This document shows positions 8,244 to 17,966 of a DNA stretch of 64,000 nt, in pieces (position 1 is the first letter of the stretch; every line of letters begins with the position of its first letter). The stretch is taken from positions 86,603 to 150,602 of the forward strand of contig CALAOR010000090.1 in the NCBI GenBank assembly GCA_937889595.1. The letters run 5' to 3'. This DNA is from an uncultured bacterium. GTDB taxonomy: Bacteria; Oederibacteriota; PGYV01; Palsa-1178. A program made the position numbers and the translations under genes. The notes under the pieces are model-generated. The model saw nothing but the letters and a program-made list of their open reading frames with translations. It did not search any database and was not told the origin of the DNA.

Positions 8244-8984
8244 ATGAAAAAGTTATTGTTGTTTACAGTTGTGATGTTGCTTGCGGCAGGGGCCGGTCTT
8301 TTTGCTTTGGATGCGAAGTTTGACAAGGCTTATGCGGAAAAACTTTTAAAGACTGTTGACAAGTCATTGTATCCGCAGATATTCAAGTCATCGCTTACCA
8401 TGACCACTTTTAGGAACGGCAGGGAGCCGCTGGCTTATAAGTATGAAATATATTCAAAAGGGGCCGATAAATCGCTTATGAAGATAGTGTCGCCTGCAAG
8501 GGATAAGGGCAAGAAGATCCTTTTGAACGGCGACAATCTTTGGATGTACATGCCGGACGTTTCAAGGCCCATCAGGCTCTCGCGCAAGCAGGCTTTCATG
8601 GGGTCCACTTTCTCGAACGAGGACCTTGCTTCTTCGGGCTGGGCCGATAATTATAATGCGGAAATTACGCAGCAAAAAGGCACTCTCATACTGCTTGTTT
8701 TATCCGCGAAAAACAGGGAAGTGGCGTACGCGAAGATTGAAATGTGGATCGACGACAATGCAAAGGTCCCGACAGAAGCCGTGTACTTCGGCTTATCCGG
8801 GAAAGCGATAAAAAAAATGGAGTTTTCAAACCCGCAGACCATAGGCGGGTTGGTCAGGCCGCTGGATATGAAGATGGTGGACCTGATTGAAGAAGGGGCC
8901 TACACCGAGGTGAAGATGCTGACCATGGAGGAACTGCAGTCTGTCCCGGAATATATGTTCGACCAGTCGCAGATGGGACGGTAG
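8244..8984 (+). CDS. LolA-like outer-membrane lipoprotein-sorting protein
   Basis: A 246-residue secreted protein. ATG at 8244 follows AAGGAGA and opens a clean signal peptide (MKKLLLFTVVMLLAAGAGLFA|LDAKFD). The mature part is the LolA-like half-barrel seen next to MacB-type transporters: MTTFRNGREPLAYKYEIYSKG, LMKIVSPARDKGKKILLNGD, LWMYMPDVSRPIRLS, then RQAFMGS-like KQAFMGSTFSNEDLA, and a YAKIEMWIDDNAKVPTEAVY strand. The family is annotated as outer membrane lipoprotein-sorting protein (PF17131). It is likely the periplasmic carrier between the permeases and the barrel encoded next. Confidence 0.82.
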   Translation: MKKLLLFTVVMLLAAGAGLFALDAKFDKAYAEKLLKTVDKSLYPQIFKSSLTMTTFRNGREPLAYKYEIYSKGADKSLMKIVSPARDKGKKILLNGDNLWMYMPDVSRPIRLSRKQAFMGSTFSNEDLASSGWADNYNAEITQQKGTLILLVLSAKNREVAYAKIEMWIDDNAKVPTEAVYFGLSGKAIKKMEFSNPQTIGGLVRPLDMKMVDLIEEGAYTEVKMLTMEELQSVPEYMFDQSQMGR

Positions 8985-8985
8985 G

Positions 8986-9014
8986 GCGGAGTTCGAAGTT
9001 CGGAATTCGGAGTT
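8986..9014. repeat. Short 7-bp-unit array, GTTCGGA type
   Basis: Starts just after the LolA-like stop: GTTCGAA-GTTCGGA-ATTCGGA-GTT, four units in one orientation. The stop codon and the array are joined (TAGGGCGGAGTTCG), much as at the permease stop at 8169. Confidence 0.55.
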
Positions 9015-9064
9015 ATGTTGTAATTGAAAATGATGTGAAATTTTACACGCAAATGAGGTGGAAA

Positions 9065-10165
9065 ATGAAAAGAATTTTGTCGGCAGGTGTTCTGGCAGCG
9101 TTGGTATCTTCGGCCGCGTACGGGATGGATTTTAACCTGGTTGCGCTGACGGACATGACATATACTTCGTATATAAAGAATGACGCCTATAATATTATGG
9201 CGGAGCATATTACGCCACAGGCTGCGGGAGCATATGAGGAGCTCAGGCTGAAGGCCAAACAGCAGGTGGAACAGGTTAAGTTTGATTTTGTCGGGTGGAT
9301 CAAAGGTTACCCTGGAAGGGAAAGCGTGGATTACGCCATAGACAGCGCCTATTTTTCCGTCGAGAACGGGCCATTTGTGTTGTACGCGGGAAAGCAGAGG
9401 ATAAAGTGGGGGACCGGTCTTTTCTGGAACCCGGTTGACTCCCTGCAGCCAAATCCGCTGGATATATACAGGCCCACGGAAGACCTTGAGGGCATCTATG
9501 CGCTCAGGGCGGAACTATCAAACGATATTGTCACGCCGTCCCTTATCATAACCCCGAAACCCGGGGCTGCTTACAAGGGTCTGGACGCTGCCATACAGTT
9601 GTATAAACTTGTTGGCACGTGCGATATATTTTTAAACTATATCTATGATACGGACATACAGAACATCGGAGCCGCCATATCCTGGGACTTGGGTTTTTTT
9701 GTGCTCAACTGCCAGGCCGCCTTAAAGCAGGTGCCGGGAAGCGGGGAATTTAAGCTCGCTAACAGGGGGTTTAATTCCAGTTACATGGCCGGTTTGACCA
9801 GGACCATAAGCAATGAACTTTCGGTGGTGGCGGAGTATTACAGGAACAGCGCGGGCATGTCAAACAACGATTACGTAGCCTCAGTCACATCGGGGACGAT
9901 CCCGGTTTTTTTGGGCAAAAAAGACTACCTGGCATACACGGCATCGTATACGTGGAATAATTTATTATCAATCAGTTTTACGGGGCTCCACGGGCTTGAC
10001 GACGGCACGTCTTTTTTGTTCCCGGCAATAAGTTATGTTGAAAATACGGGCTATGACGCGCAGCTGGCCCTGCTTCAAAATATATCGGCCCGTGGCGTAA
10101 AAGAGGGGATAGATTCCGCGCCCATATACAGCACTGTGGAGTTGAGGATAAATGCTTACTTTTAA
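9065..10165 (+). CDS. Outer-membrane beta-barrel protein of the lipoprotein ABC operon
   Basis: A 366-residue protein with a signal peptide (MKRILSAGVLAALVSSAAYG|MDFN). ATG at 9065 follows GAGGTGG. The mature region alternates short amphipathic strands and turns, contains YFSVENGPFVLYAGKQRIKW-GTGLFWNP, and ends in aromatic Phe (ELRINAYF), the usual outer-membrane insertion signal. The AGKQRIKWGxGxFWNPVD block is shared with barrel proteins that accompany MacB/LolA-like operons. It probably receives or exports the cargo of this transporter. The exact cargo is unknown. Confidence 0.7.
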   Translation: MKRILSAGVLAALVSSAAYGMDFNLVALTDMTYTSYIKNDAYNIMAEHITPQAAGAYEELRLKAKQQVEQVKFDFVGWIKGYPGRESVDYAIDSAYFSVENGPFVLYAGKQRIKWGTGLFWNPVDSLQPNPLDIYRPTEDLEGIYALRAELSNDIVTPSLIITPKPGAAYKGLDAAIQLYKLVGTCDIFLNYIYDTDIQNIGAAISWDLGFFVLNCQAALKQVPGSGEFKLANRGFNSSYMAGLTRTISNELSVVAEYYRNSAGMSNNDYVASVTSGTIPVFLGKKDYLAYTASYTWNNLLSISFTGLHGLDDGTSFLFPAISYVENTGYDAQLALLQNISARGVKEGIDSAPIYSTVELRINAYF

Positions 10166-10194
10166 ATGCAATTAATTTACAGGAGGTTAAGAAC

Positions 10195-10878
10195 ATGGCA
10201 AACATAGTAGAGGTCAAGGACGCGAAAAAGGAATATCTGCTTGGAAAAACAAAGGTGCACGCTTTGAACGGTGTGAACCTTGATATCCATGAGAAGGATT
10301 TTATGTGCATCATCGGGCCATCGGGCTCGGGAAAGACCACGTTATTGAACCTTATCGGCTGCCTGGATTCCCCAACGACAGGGGAGGTGCGTCTTTTTGA
10401 CAAATACAACGTTTCCGTCCTGAACGACGGCGACGCGACACGCTTAAGGCGCGATAATATCGGTTTCATATTCCAGACCTTCAACCTTATTCCCGTCCTG
10501 AATGTTTTTGAAAATATCGAGTTCCCGCTCATAATCCAGAACGTGGCGGAAAAAGAGCGTAAAAAACGGGTCGACGTTTTGATAGATGATGTGGGGCTCC
10601 AGGAATTCGTAAAACACAAACCCGACGAACTTTCCGGCGGCCAGAGGCAGAGGATTGCCGTGGCCCGCGCGCTTATCACGAACCCCAAGCTTATCCTGGC
10701 CGATGAGCCGACCGCGAACCTGGACAAGGAAAACGGCCATAACATCATGGAGATCATGAAACGCTTAAACGCGGAACACGGCGTGACGTTCATATTCTCC
10801 ACCCACGACCAGCGCGTCATGGAAGAGGCAAAGCGGATAGTGGTGCTAAGCGACGGGGTTGTGGAATCCGACAAGTAG
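10195..10878 (+). CDS. ABC transporter ATPase, LolD/MacB type
   Basis: A 227-residue ATPase complete with Walker A GPSGSGKTTLLN, Q-loop (GFIFQTFNLIPVLNVFENIEF), signature LSGGQRQRIAVARAL, Walker B LILADEPTANLD and H-loop STHD. The Q-loop wording is typical of the LolD/MacB/FtsE subgroup, matching the two FtsX-domain permeases upstream. AGGAGG at 10182 supports the ATG at 10195. It is the last gene of the five-gene operon beginning at 5689. Confidence 0.92.
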   Translation: MANIVEVKDAKKEYLLGKTKVHALNGVNLDIHEKDFMCIIGPSGSGKTTLLNLIGCLDSPTTGEVRLFDKYNVSVLNDGDATRLRRDNIGFIFQTFNLIPVLNVFENIEFPLIIQNVAEKERKKRVDVLIDDVGLQEFVKHKPDELSGGQRQRIAVARALITNPKLILADEPTANLDKENGHNIMEIMKRLNAEHGVTFIFSTHDQRVMEEAKRIVVLSDGVVESDK

Positions 10879-10980
10879 GCCGGTCCGGCCGTAACCCCGG
10901 CCGCAACGCAATGGCCTGGAAATTGCATAGAGTTAAGAACACTGTACCTGATGACCAAAAATAAAAAAGAAGGTTAAAAC

Positions 10981-13371
10981 ATGAAAACAAGCACACTGAC
11001 ACCGGAATTGCTCCACAAGATCGACGCCTACTGGCGCGCGGCAAACTATCTGTCCGTGGGCCAGATTTATCTTTTTGACAATCCCCTGCTGAAGCGCCCG
11101 CTGGACCTCACGGATGTGAAGCACATGCTGCTTGGGCACTGGGGCACAACTCCGGGGCAGAACTTCATATACGCGCACTTGAACCGTGTGATAAAAAAAT
11201 ACGGTCTCGACATGATCTACGTTTCCGGCCCCGGACACGGCGGACCCGCTGTTGTGGCAAATACTTATCTCGAAGGCACTTACAGCGAGATCTATCCGAA
11301 TATAAGCCGTGATGAGGAGGGTTTGAGGAAACTTTTTATACAGTTTTCATTTCCCGGCGGTATCCCGAGCCACGCTTCTCCCGAGTGTCCGGGTTCGATA
11401 CATGAGGGCGGGGAACTGGGGTATTCGCTCAGCCACTCGTTCGGCGCGGTGTTTGACAATCCTGAATTAATCGTTGCCTGTGTCGTGGGCGACGGCGAGG
11501 CGGAAACCGGGCCGCTGGCAACCGCATGGCATTCAAACAAGTTCCTTAATCCGATTACCGACGGCGCTGTGCTTCCGATCCTGCATCTTAACAGTTTCAA
11601 GATATCAAACCCGACCATCCTCGCGCGCATCCCGCGCGGGGAATTAGAGCAGTTGCTTTGCGGATATGGATGGACGCCGTACTTTGTCGAGGGCCATGAG
11701 CCTGAGCTTATGCATGAGGCCATGGCAGCGGCGCTTGACACGGCAGTTGAACAGATAAAAAAATTTCAGCAGGACGCCCGTATTAACGGCAATCTGGAAC
11801 GTCCGCGCTGGCCAATGATAGTGCTTAATTCACCAAAGGGCTGGACCGGCCCGAAGATGGTTGACGGCCTGCAGGTTGAAGGCACGTTCCGGTCGCACCA
11901 AGTGCCGCTTTCAGATCCGGCAGCTCATCCCGAACACTTGAAACTGCTGGAGGATTGGCTGAAAAGTTACAGGCCCGGGGAACTTTTTGATGAAAAGGGA
12001 CGTTTAAAACCCGAACTGGCCGAACTGGCGCCAAAAGGCGAAAAAAGAATGGGCGCGAATCCCCACGCTAACGGAGGCATTTTGCTGCGCGACCTTAGGA
12101 TGCCGGATTTCCGTGATTATGCGGTTGACGTACCGTCGCACGGAATACTCGGCATAGGCGATACCCATGTGCTCGGACGTTTCCTTCGCGACATTGTGAG
12201 CCTGAACAATGAGTACAGGAATTTCCGGGTATTCGGCCCTGACGAAACACTTTCAAACGGGCTCGAAGCCCTTTTTGAAGTTACAAAACGCCAATGGGAA
12301 GCCGCAACCGTTGATAATGATGAATTCCTGGCCCCGTCCGGGCGCGTGATGGAAATGCTGAGCGAGCACCAGTGTGAAGGCTGGCTCGAGGGATATTTGC
12401 TCACCGGTCGTCACGGGCTCTTTAATTGTTATGAGGCATTCATCCACATAATCGATTCCATGTTCAACCAGCACGCGAAGTGGCTGAAGGTGACTTCAGG
12501 CCTGCCGTGGAGGCGCAATATTGCCTCTTTAAACTATTTGCTTGCTTCTCATGTATGGCGGCAGGACCATAACGGCTTTACGCATCAGGATCCCGGTTTT
12601 ATCGACCATGTTGCGAACAAAAAATCCGGGATCGTGCGCGTTTACCTTCCGCCGGACGCAAACTGCCTGCTTTCGACCATGGACCACTGCCTGCGCAGCC
12701 GTCATTATGTCAATGTGGTGATCGCGGGCAAACACCCGGCGCCGCAGTGGCTTACTATGAGCGACGCTGTCAAGCACTGCACAAACGGCATCGGCATCTG
12801 GACCTGGGCAAGCAATGATCAGGACGCGGCGCCCGATGTTGTCATGGCCTGCTGCGGGGACGTGCCTACGCTGGAGACACTCGCGGCCGTATCGATCATC
12901 CGGGAGCACCTGCCGCAATTGAAGGTCAGGGTTGTCAATATTGTCGACCTGATGAAATTGCAGCCGCAAACCGAGCACCCGCACGGGTTGAGTGACGCGG
13001 ATTTTGACGGGCTTTTCACAAAGGATAAACCCGTGATCTTTGCTTTCCACGGCTACCCGTGGCTGATACACAGGCTGACCTACCGCCGCACAAACCACGA
13101 GAACATACATGTCCGCGGTTACAAAGAAGAGGGCACTATCACCACGGCATTTGACATGACTGTATTAAACGAACTGGACCGCTTTCATCTCGTGATGGAT
13201 ACCATAGACAGGGTGCCGCTCTCCGGGGAAAAAGGCGTTTACTTAAAACAGCTGCTTAAGGATAAGCTTATAGAACACAAACTTTACATAAATAAGAACG
13301 GGCAGGATATGCCGGAGATACTTAACTGGAAATGGAACGGCGGAGGAATGCCCGGCACGGAGGTAAAATAA
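10981..13371 (+). CDS. xfp: Xylulose-5-phosphate/fructose-6-phosphate phosphoketolase
   Basis: A full-length 796-residue phosphoketolase. N-terminal PP domain has [18 protein letters not shown] and the TPP signature GDGEAETG at residues 170-177. The middle domain has FGPDETLSN and the C-terminal domain LDRFHLVMD. The enzyme cleaves xylulose-5-P or fructose-6-P with phosphate to acetyl-P and an aldose phosphate. Acetyl-P gives ATP or acetyl-CoA, so it fits fermentative or pentose-based metabolism. Its stop TAA overlaps the rpiB start (TAATG), linking it to ribose-5-P isomerase. Confidence 0.96.
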   Translation: MKTSTLTPELLHKIDAYWRAANYLSVGQIYLFDNPLLKRPLDLTDVKHMLLGHWGTTPGQNFIYAHLNRVIKKYGLDMIYVSGPGHGGPAVVANTYLEGTYSEIYPNISRDEEGLRKLFIQFSFPGGIPSHASPECPGSIHEGGELGYSLSHSFGAVFDNPELIVACVVGDGEAETGPLATAWHSNKFLNPITDGAVLPILHLNSFKISNPTILARIPRGELEQLLCGYGWTPYFVEGHEPELMHEAMAAALDTAVEQIKKFQQDARINGNLERPRWPMIVLNSPKGWTGPKMVDGLQVEGTFRSHQVPLSDPAAHPEHLKLLEDWLKSYRPGELFDEKGRLKPELAELAPKGEKRMGANPHANGGILLRDLRMPDFRDYAVDVPSHGILGIGDTHVLGRFLRDIVSLNNEYRNFRVFGPDETLSNGLEALFEVTKRQWEAATVDNDEFLAPSGRVMEMLSEHQCEGWLEGYLLTGRHGLFNCYEAFIHIIDSMFNQHAKWLKVTSGLPWRRNIASLNYLLASHVWRQDHNGFTHQDPGFIDHVANKKSGIVRVYLPPDANCLLSTMDHCLRSRHYVNVVIAGKHPAPQWLTMSDAVKHCTNGIGIWTWASNDQDAAPDVVMACCGDVPTLETLAAVSIIREHLPQLKVRVVNIVDLMKLQPQTEHPHGLSDADFDGLFTKDKPVIFAFHGYPWLIHRLTYRRTNHENIHVRGYKEEGTITTAFDMTVLNELDRFHLVMDTIDRVPLSGEKGVYLKQLLKDKLIEHKLYINKNGQDMPEILNWKWNGGGMPGTEVK

Positions 13372-13814
13372 TGCGAATAGGTATAGCCGCAGATCACGGC
13401 GGATTTGAGTTGAAAGTACAACTGACTGCGGCGCTCAAGACCGCGGGTTATGAGGTTGAGGATTTTGGGGCCCATGAATTGGCTGCGGATGATGACTATC
13501 CGGATTTTGTAGTGCCCCTGGCCAGGGCAGTGGCAAGCGGTAATGTCACCAGGGGTTTGGCCATCTGCGGCAGCGGGGTCGGGGCCTGTGTTGCGGCAAA
13601 CAAAGTACCCGGCGCGCGGGCTGCGCTGATCACGGACCCATTTTCCGCCCATCAGGGCGTGGAGGATGACAATATGAATATTATGTGCCTGGGCGGCAGG
13701 GTGACAGGGTATGCCTTATCCTGGGACCTGGTCAGGACGTTTTTAAACGCAAATTTCAAAGGCGAAGAACGGTTTAAGCGCCGCCTTGCGAAAGTGGCGG
13801 CATTGGAAAAATAA
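13371..13814 (+). CDS. rpiB: Ribose-5-phosphate isomerase B / RpiB-LacAB family
   Basis: A 147-residue sugar-phosphate isomerase. ATG at 13371 shares a base with the phosphoketolase stop, and GGAGG at 13359 is its ribosome site. Family marks are GIAADHGGFELK at the start, the active-site Cys in AICGSGVGACVAANKVPGARAA-like segment, and the closing block HQGVEDDNMNIMCLGGR. Usual RpiB has SxGTGIG/CGTGIG; here it is CGSGVGACVAAN. It supplies pentose phosphates to the phosphoketolase. LacA/LacB-like activity on other aldoses cannot be excluded. Confidence 0.9.
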   Translation: MRIGIAADHGGFELKVQLTAALKTAGYEVEDFGAHELAADDDYPDFVVPLARAVASGNVTRGLAICGSGVGACVAANKVPGARAALITDPFSAHQGVEDDNMNIMCLGGRVTGYALSWDLVRTFLNANFKGEERFKRRLAKVAALEK

Positions 13815-13983
13815 AAAGATAGTGTCGGAAAACATGCCATGTACCTGAGCTACAGCGAATGGTACATGGGCGCTTAAAGTTGTTGGGCGCGAATATTGTA
13901 AACGTTGAAAAGGAGTCTCAAAAATATGTCAAATAAGGGTTTAGGAAGCATTTGGATACTGTCGGAAAAGCCTTAATGATAGG

Positions 13984-14087
13984 TCGTGTCCGGCACGGAT
14001 GAAATTTTTCTATGGATTGTGCGCTTGTATTATAAGGGTTTTAGTGGCGCACAGGCCATAGAAAAATTTCATCCGTGCCGGACACGA
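13984..14087. repeat. 32-bp perfect inverted repeat (long hairpin element)
   Basis: Bases 13984-14015 (TCGTGTCCGGCACGGATGAA...) are the exact reverse complement of 14056-14087, and an inner TGTGCGC/GCGCACA pair extends the stem. The gap between rpiB and the ABC exporter (13815-14227) holds nothing else I can name except a 9-bp stem CCATGTACC/GGTACATGG at 13837-13869. There is no T-tract, so it is not a plain terminator. It may be a MITE-like relic or a palindromic protein site. Confidence 0.7.
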
Positions 14088-14227
14088 TAAAGAATTTCAT
14101 GGATATATAAGGTGTTCAGGCCGCGTTAAAAAGAGTTTTAATTGCACGGCTTCTGCTTGACTTTCCTGCGCCGATTATATATACTTTGATTACCTAAATA
14201 TTAGGAATATGAAATAACGGAGACAAA

Positions 14228-15952
14228 ATGTTCAAACTTTTCAAATATTTAAAACCATATGCGGGCGCGATCTGCGTGATCGTCGTGCTTTTTTTATTGC
14301 AGGCGCTTGTTGACCTGTCTTTGCCCACGTTTCTGGCCGAGATAGTGAATAAAGGCATTGTAAAAGGCGACATTAATTTTATATTGAAAACCGGCGGCAT
14401 AATGCTGGCGCTCAGCCTGGGCGGCGTATTATGCGCTTTTTCAGCGGGATTTATGTCGTCCAGGACCGCCCTTGGGTTCTCTCGCAAAATCAGGTCAATA
14501 ATATTCACTAAGATCGAGAACTTTTCGCTGTATGAATTTGATAAGATCGGCGGTTCTTCGCTTATCATAAGGACCACGAACGATGTGGTCATGATACAGC
14601 AACTTGTCATAATCATGCTCTCCATGATGCTCAGGGCGCCGCTTATGTGCGTGGGCGGGATAGTCATGGCAGTATCCCGCGACCCCCAGCTGTCCCTGGT
14701 GCTGGCGGTTGCGGTGCCGCTTTTAGCCGTCATTATATTTTCCGTCCAGCAGTTCATGATACCGCTTTTTAGGATAATCCAGAAGAAACTTGACGCGCTC
14801 AACCTTGTCATTAGGGAAAAACTCTCCGGGAACAGGGAAGTGAGGGCTTTTGACAGGACGCTTTACGAGAGAAAAAGGTTTGATAACGCGAGTTCCTCGC
14901 TGATGGACACGTCGTTGCAAATGGTTACGCTTATGTCGGTAATAATGCCCGTTGTCATGACGATCATGAACTTCACGATGATAGCCATAGTCTGGGTCGG
15001 GGGCTTAAGGGTGCAGGCGGGCCAAATGCAGGTGGGTGACATCCTTGCCTTTATACAGTATGTGTCGCTTATTTTATTTGCCATTATGATGGTATCCATG
15101 CTTTTCATATTCATTCCGCGCGCGCAGGTGTCGGCCGACAGGATAAACGAGGTCCTTGATATTGTGCCGGAAATAAATGACCCGGAAAATCCGGTCAGCC
15201 CGCCGTCGGGAGGGAACATAGAATTCAAAAATGTTGATTTTAAATATCACGGCGCCGAACAGCCGGCATTAAGCGGGGTTTCTTTCAAGGCCGGGCCCGG
15301 CGAAGTAACCGCCGTCATAGGCGGGACAGGTTCGGGAAAATCCACGCTTGCCAGCCTGATATTGCGTTTTTATGATGTTGACTCGGGGCAGGTGATGGTT
15401 GACGGGACCGATGTCAGGGAAATTACCCAGCAGGACTTAAGGAACAGGATAGGATATGTGCCGCAAAAAGCCATGCTTTTCACCGGCACAATAGCCGATA
15501 ATATAAGTTTTGGTTCAAAGGAGCATGACGATGAAACAGTGGACGAAGCGTTAAAAACATCGCAATCCGCGGAATTTGTGGACGCGATGGCTGAAAAATC
15601 CATGTCAATACTGGCCCAAGGCGGGAAAAACCTGTCAGGCGGGCAGAAACAGCGCCTGTCGATCGCGCGCGCCCTTTTCCGCAAACCCGGGATATTTATT
15701 TTTGACGACAGCTTCTCGGCTTTGGATTTTAAAACAGACGCGGCATTAAGGGCCGCGCTTAAAAATGAAACCAAAAAATCAACCGTTATAATCATAGCAC
15801 AAAGGGTTGCCACTGTTCTTGACGCTGACAGGATAGTGGTCCTTGACGAAGGCAAAACAGCGGGCATAGGCAGCCACAAGGAACTTATGAAAACGTGCGG
15901 CGTGTACAGGGAAATAGTTTACTCGCAGCTGTCGCAGGAGGAACTCGCATGA
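14228..15952 (+). CDS. ABC exporter subunit with degenerate ATP site (TM287-like)
   Basis: A 574-residue half-transporter with six-helix exporter domain then an ATPase. Walker A is GGTGSGKSTLASL and the signature is LSGGQKQRLSIARAL. The catalytic Glu after Walker B is Asp494 (FIFDDSFSALD), and the H-loop His is Gln525 (IIAQRVAT). These two changes mark the degenerate half of heterodimeric exporters such as TM287/288, LmrCD or BmrCD. It overlaps the partner gene by ATGA. Cargo is unknown; drug or lipid export is usual. Confidence 0.9.
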   Translation: MFKLFKYLKPYAGAICVIVVLFLLQALVDLSLPTFLAEIVNKGIVKGDINFILKTGGIMLALSLGGVLCAFSAGFMSSRTALGFSRKIRSIIFTKIENFSLYEFDKIGGSSLIIRTTNDVVMIQQLVIIMLSMMLRAPLMCVGGIVMAVSRDPQLSLVLAVAVPLLAVIIFSVQQFMIPLFRIIQKKLDALNLVIREKLSGNREVRAFDRTLYERKRFDNASSSLMDTSLQMVTLMSVIMPVVMTIMNFTMIAIVWVGGLRVQAGQMQVGDILAFIQYVSLILFAIMMVSMLFIFIPRAQVSADRINEVLDIVPEINDPENPVSPPSGGNIEFKNVDFKYHGAEQPALSGVSFKAGPGEVTAVIGGTGSGKSTLASLILRFYDVDSGQVMVDGTDVREITQQDLRNRIGYVPQKAMLFTGTIADNISFGSKEHDDETVDEALKTSQSAEFVDAMAEKSMSILAQGGKNLSGGQKQRLSIARALFRKPGIFIFDDSFSALDFKTDAALRAALKNETKKSTVIIIAQRVATVLDADRIVVLDEGKTAGIGSHKELMKTCGVYREIVYSQLSQEELA

Positions 15953-17820
15953 GCGATGACGGACAGCAGCGGCCTCCCGTAATAAGGCCCGGCGGGTTTG
16001 GCGGCGGAGGCGGCCACAGGGGCGGCCCCATGGGCGCTTTGGGCAGGCCAGTGGAAAAAGCAAAAGATTTTAAAGGCACCATAAAAAGGCTGGCCGGATA
16101 TTTAAAGCCGTATTATTTCGCTCTCACTATGATGTGCGCGCTTATACTGGTAAATACTGCGATAGCGACAGCGTCCCCAAAGATACTGGGAATTGCGATA
16201 AACGGCATGTTTAAGTTCGTCTCGGGCGCGGGGAAACTTGATATGCCGTTCATAATAAGGATGCTTTCTATCCTGGCGGGGTTATTCGTTTTTAACGGAA
16301 TTTTTACCTACATTATGCAGGTAAACCTGTCGGTTATCGCGCAAAAGACGGTTTATAACCTGAGAAAAGAAATGGATGAAAAAATATCCCGGCTGCCGCT
16401 GAAATTTTTCGACACCCGCACTTCCGGCGAGATAATGTCCAGGATAACAAACGACACGGAAAACATAAATAACGCCCTCCAGCAGGGGCTCCCGCAGATA
16501 TTGAGTTCCCTGGCCGGGATACTCGGCGCTGTTGTTATGATGCTGGTCATAAGCCCGCTGCTTACGCTTTTAACCATCATAACCCTGCCGCTTTCATTCG
16601 GGGCCACCATGTTCATAGCAAAAAAATCACAGAAATATTACATGACGCAGCAAAAGTCTCTTGGTGAACTGAACGGGCACGTGGAAGAGATGCTTACCGG
16701 GCACAGGATAGTCCGTGCTTTTTGTTATGAAAAAAAATCCATTGACAGGTTCGAGGAAATGAACGGCACCCTGTATAACGCGGGCTGGAAGGCGCAGTTC
16801 ATATCAGGGTTCATATTTCCGATGATGAATTTTATCAACAACCTCGGCTACGTCGTCGTATGCGTGGCAGGCGGGGTTATGGTGGCAAAAAAGGCCATTG
16901 AGATAGGCGATGTACAGGCGTTTATCCAGTATATAAGGATGTTCACCCAGCCCGTGGCGCAGAGCGCGAGCATGATAAATACACTGCAATCGGCAGTGGC
17001 CTCGGCCGAGAGGATATTTGAGATATTAAACGAACCCGAAGAATCTTCCGATGAAAACTCGGCTGTCGCCCCGGCAAAACCCAGGGGCGCGGTGGATTTT
17101 AACGGGATTAAATTCGGGTACAGCGCGGATAAAATACTGTTTGACGGCCTCAGCCTGAAGATAGAGCCCGGGCACACGATAGCCATAGTCGGCCCCACAG
17201 GCGCGGGCAAAACAACGCTGGTAAACCTGCTAATGAGGTTTTATGAGCTTAATGCAGGCAATATAACGGTCGATGGGCTGGATATAAGCAAGCTTAAAAG
17301 AGGGAGCATGCGCCGCATGTTCGGAATGGTTCTGCAGGACTCATGGCTTTTTAACGGCAGCATCAGGGATAATATTGCGTACGGAAAAGACAATGCCACG
17401 CAGGATGAGATAGTGAGCGCGGCAAAGACAGCGCGCGCCGATCATTTTATCCGTGCGCTTCCGGACGGGTATGATACTGTGCTCAATGAGGACGCCTCAA
17501 ACCTGTCACAGGGCGAAAAACAGCTGATCACCATAGCAAGGGCCATACTTGCCAACCCGCAGATACTAATACTTGACGAGGCCACAAGCAGCGTGGATAC
17601 AAGGACGGAACTGCAGATACAAAAAACTTTTGCCGAACTTATGAAGGACAGGACGAGTTTTGTGATAGCACACAGGCTCTCGACCATACGGGACGCGGAA
17701 CTGATACTGGTTATGGACCATGGAAAAATAGTGGAAACAGGCCGCCACGAGGACCTGCTGAAAAAGAACGGTTTTTACGCGGAGTTGTATAAAGCGCAGT
17801 TCGCGGGTCTGGCGGTATAG
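15949..17820 (+). CDS. ABC exporter subunit with canonical ATPase (TM288-like)
   Basis: A 623-residue partner of the preceding exporter. ATG at 15949 lies in the upstream stop and follows AGGAGG at 15936-15941. A 40-residue Gly/Pro-rich N-terminal tail (PPVIRPGGFGGGGGHRGGP) precedes the six-helix domain, as in many TM288-like subunits. Walker A GPTGAGKTTLVNLL, Walker B LILDEATSSVD with the catalytic Glu, and H-loop IAHRLST are intact, but the signature reads LSQGEKQLITIARAI. One consensus and one degenerate site are therefore expected in the dimer. Confidence 0.9.
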   Translation: MSDDGQQRPPVIRPGGFGGGGGHRGGPMGALGRPVEKAKDFKGTIKRLAGYLKPYYFALTMMCALILVNTAIATASPKILGIAINGMFKFVSGAGKLDMPFIIRMLSILAGLFVFNGIFTYIMQVNLSVIAQKTVYNLRKEMDEKISRLPLKFFDTRTSGEIMSRITNDTENINNALQQGLPQILSSLAGILGAVVMMLVISPLLTLLTIITLPLSFGATMFIAKKSQKYYMTQQKSLGELNGHVEEMLTGHRIVRAFCYEKKSIDRFEEMNGTLYNAGWKAQFISGFIFPMMNFINNLGYVVVCVAGGVMVAKKAIEIGDVQAFIQYIRMFTQPVAQSASMINTLQSAVASAERIFEILNEPEESSDENSAVAPAKPRGAVDFNGIKFGYSADKILFDGLSLKIEPGHTIAIVGPTGAGKTTLVNLLMRFYELNAGNITVDGLDISKLKRGSMRRMFGMVLQDSWLFNGSIRDNIAYGKDNATQDEIVSAAKTARADHFIRALPDGYDTVLNEDASNLSQGEKQLITIARAILANPQILILDEATSSVDTRTELQIQKTFAELMKDRTSFVIAHRLSTIRDAELILVMDHGKIVETGRHEDLLKKNGFYAELYKAQFAGLAV

Positions 17821-17899
17821 GGAACGCATAGGATCAAAACGGCGGGACTGCGGTTCATCGGCCCGTTTCTGCACGTCCCGGCATTGTTTTTATTGATTT

Positions 17900-17928
17900 T
17901 TTACAAAAAACATAATACACTGTTATAT
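17900..17928 (+). promoter_or_regulatory. Possible promoter of the CBM96-like lipoprotein gene
   Basis: TTTACA (17900-17905), 17-bp spacer, TTATAT (17923-17928), with the gene's ribosome site (GGAGG) about 25 bases beyond. The match is moderate. Confidence 0.4.
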
Positions 17929-17966
17929 GGATGGCAATTAATTAATAAATACAATGGAGGTTTATA

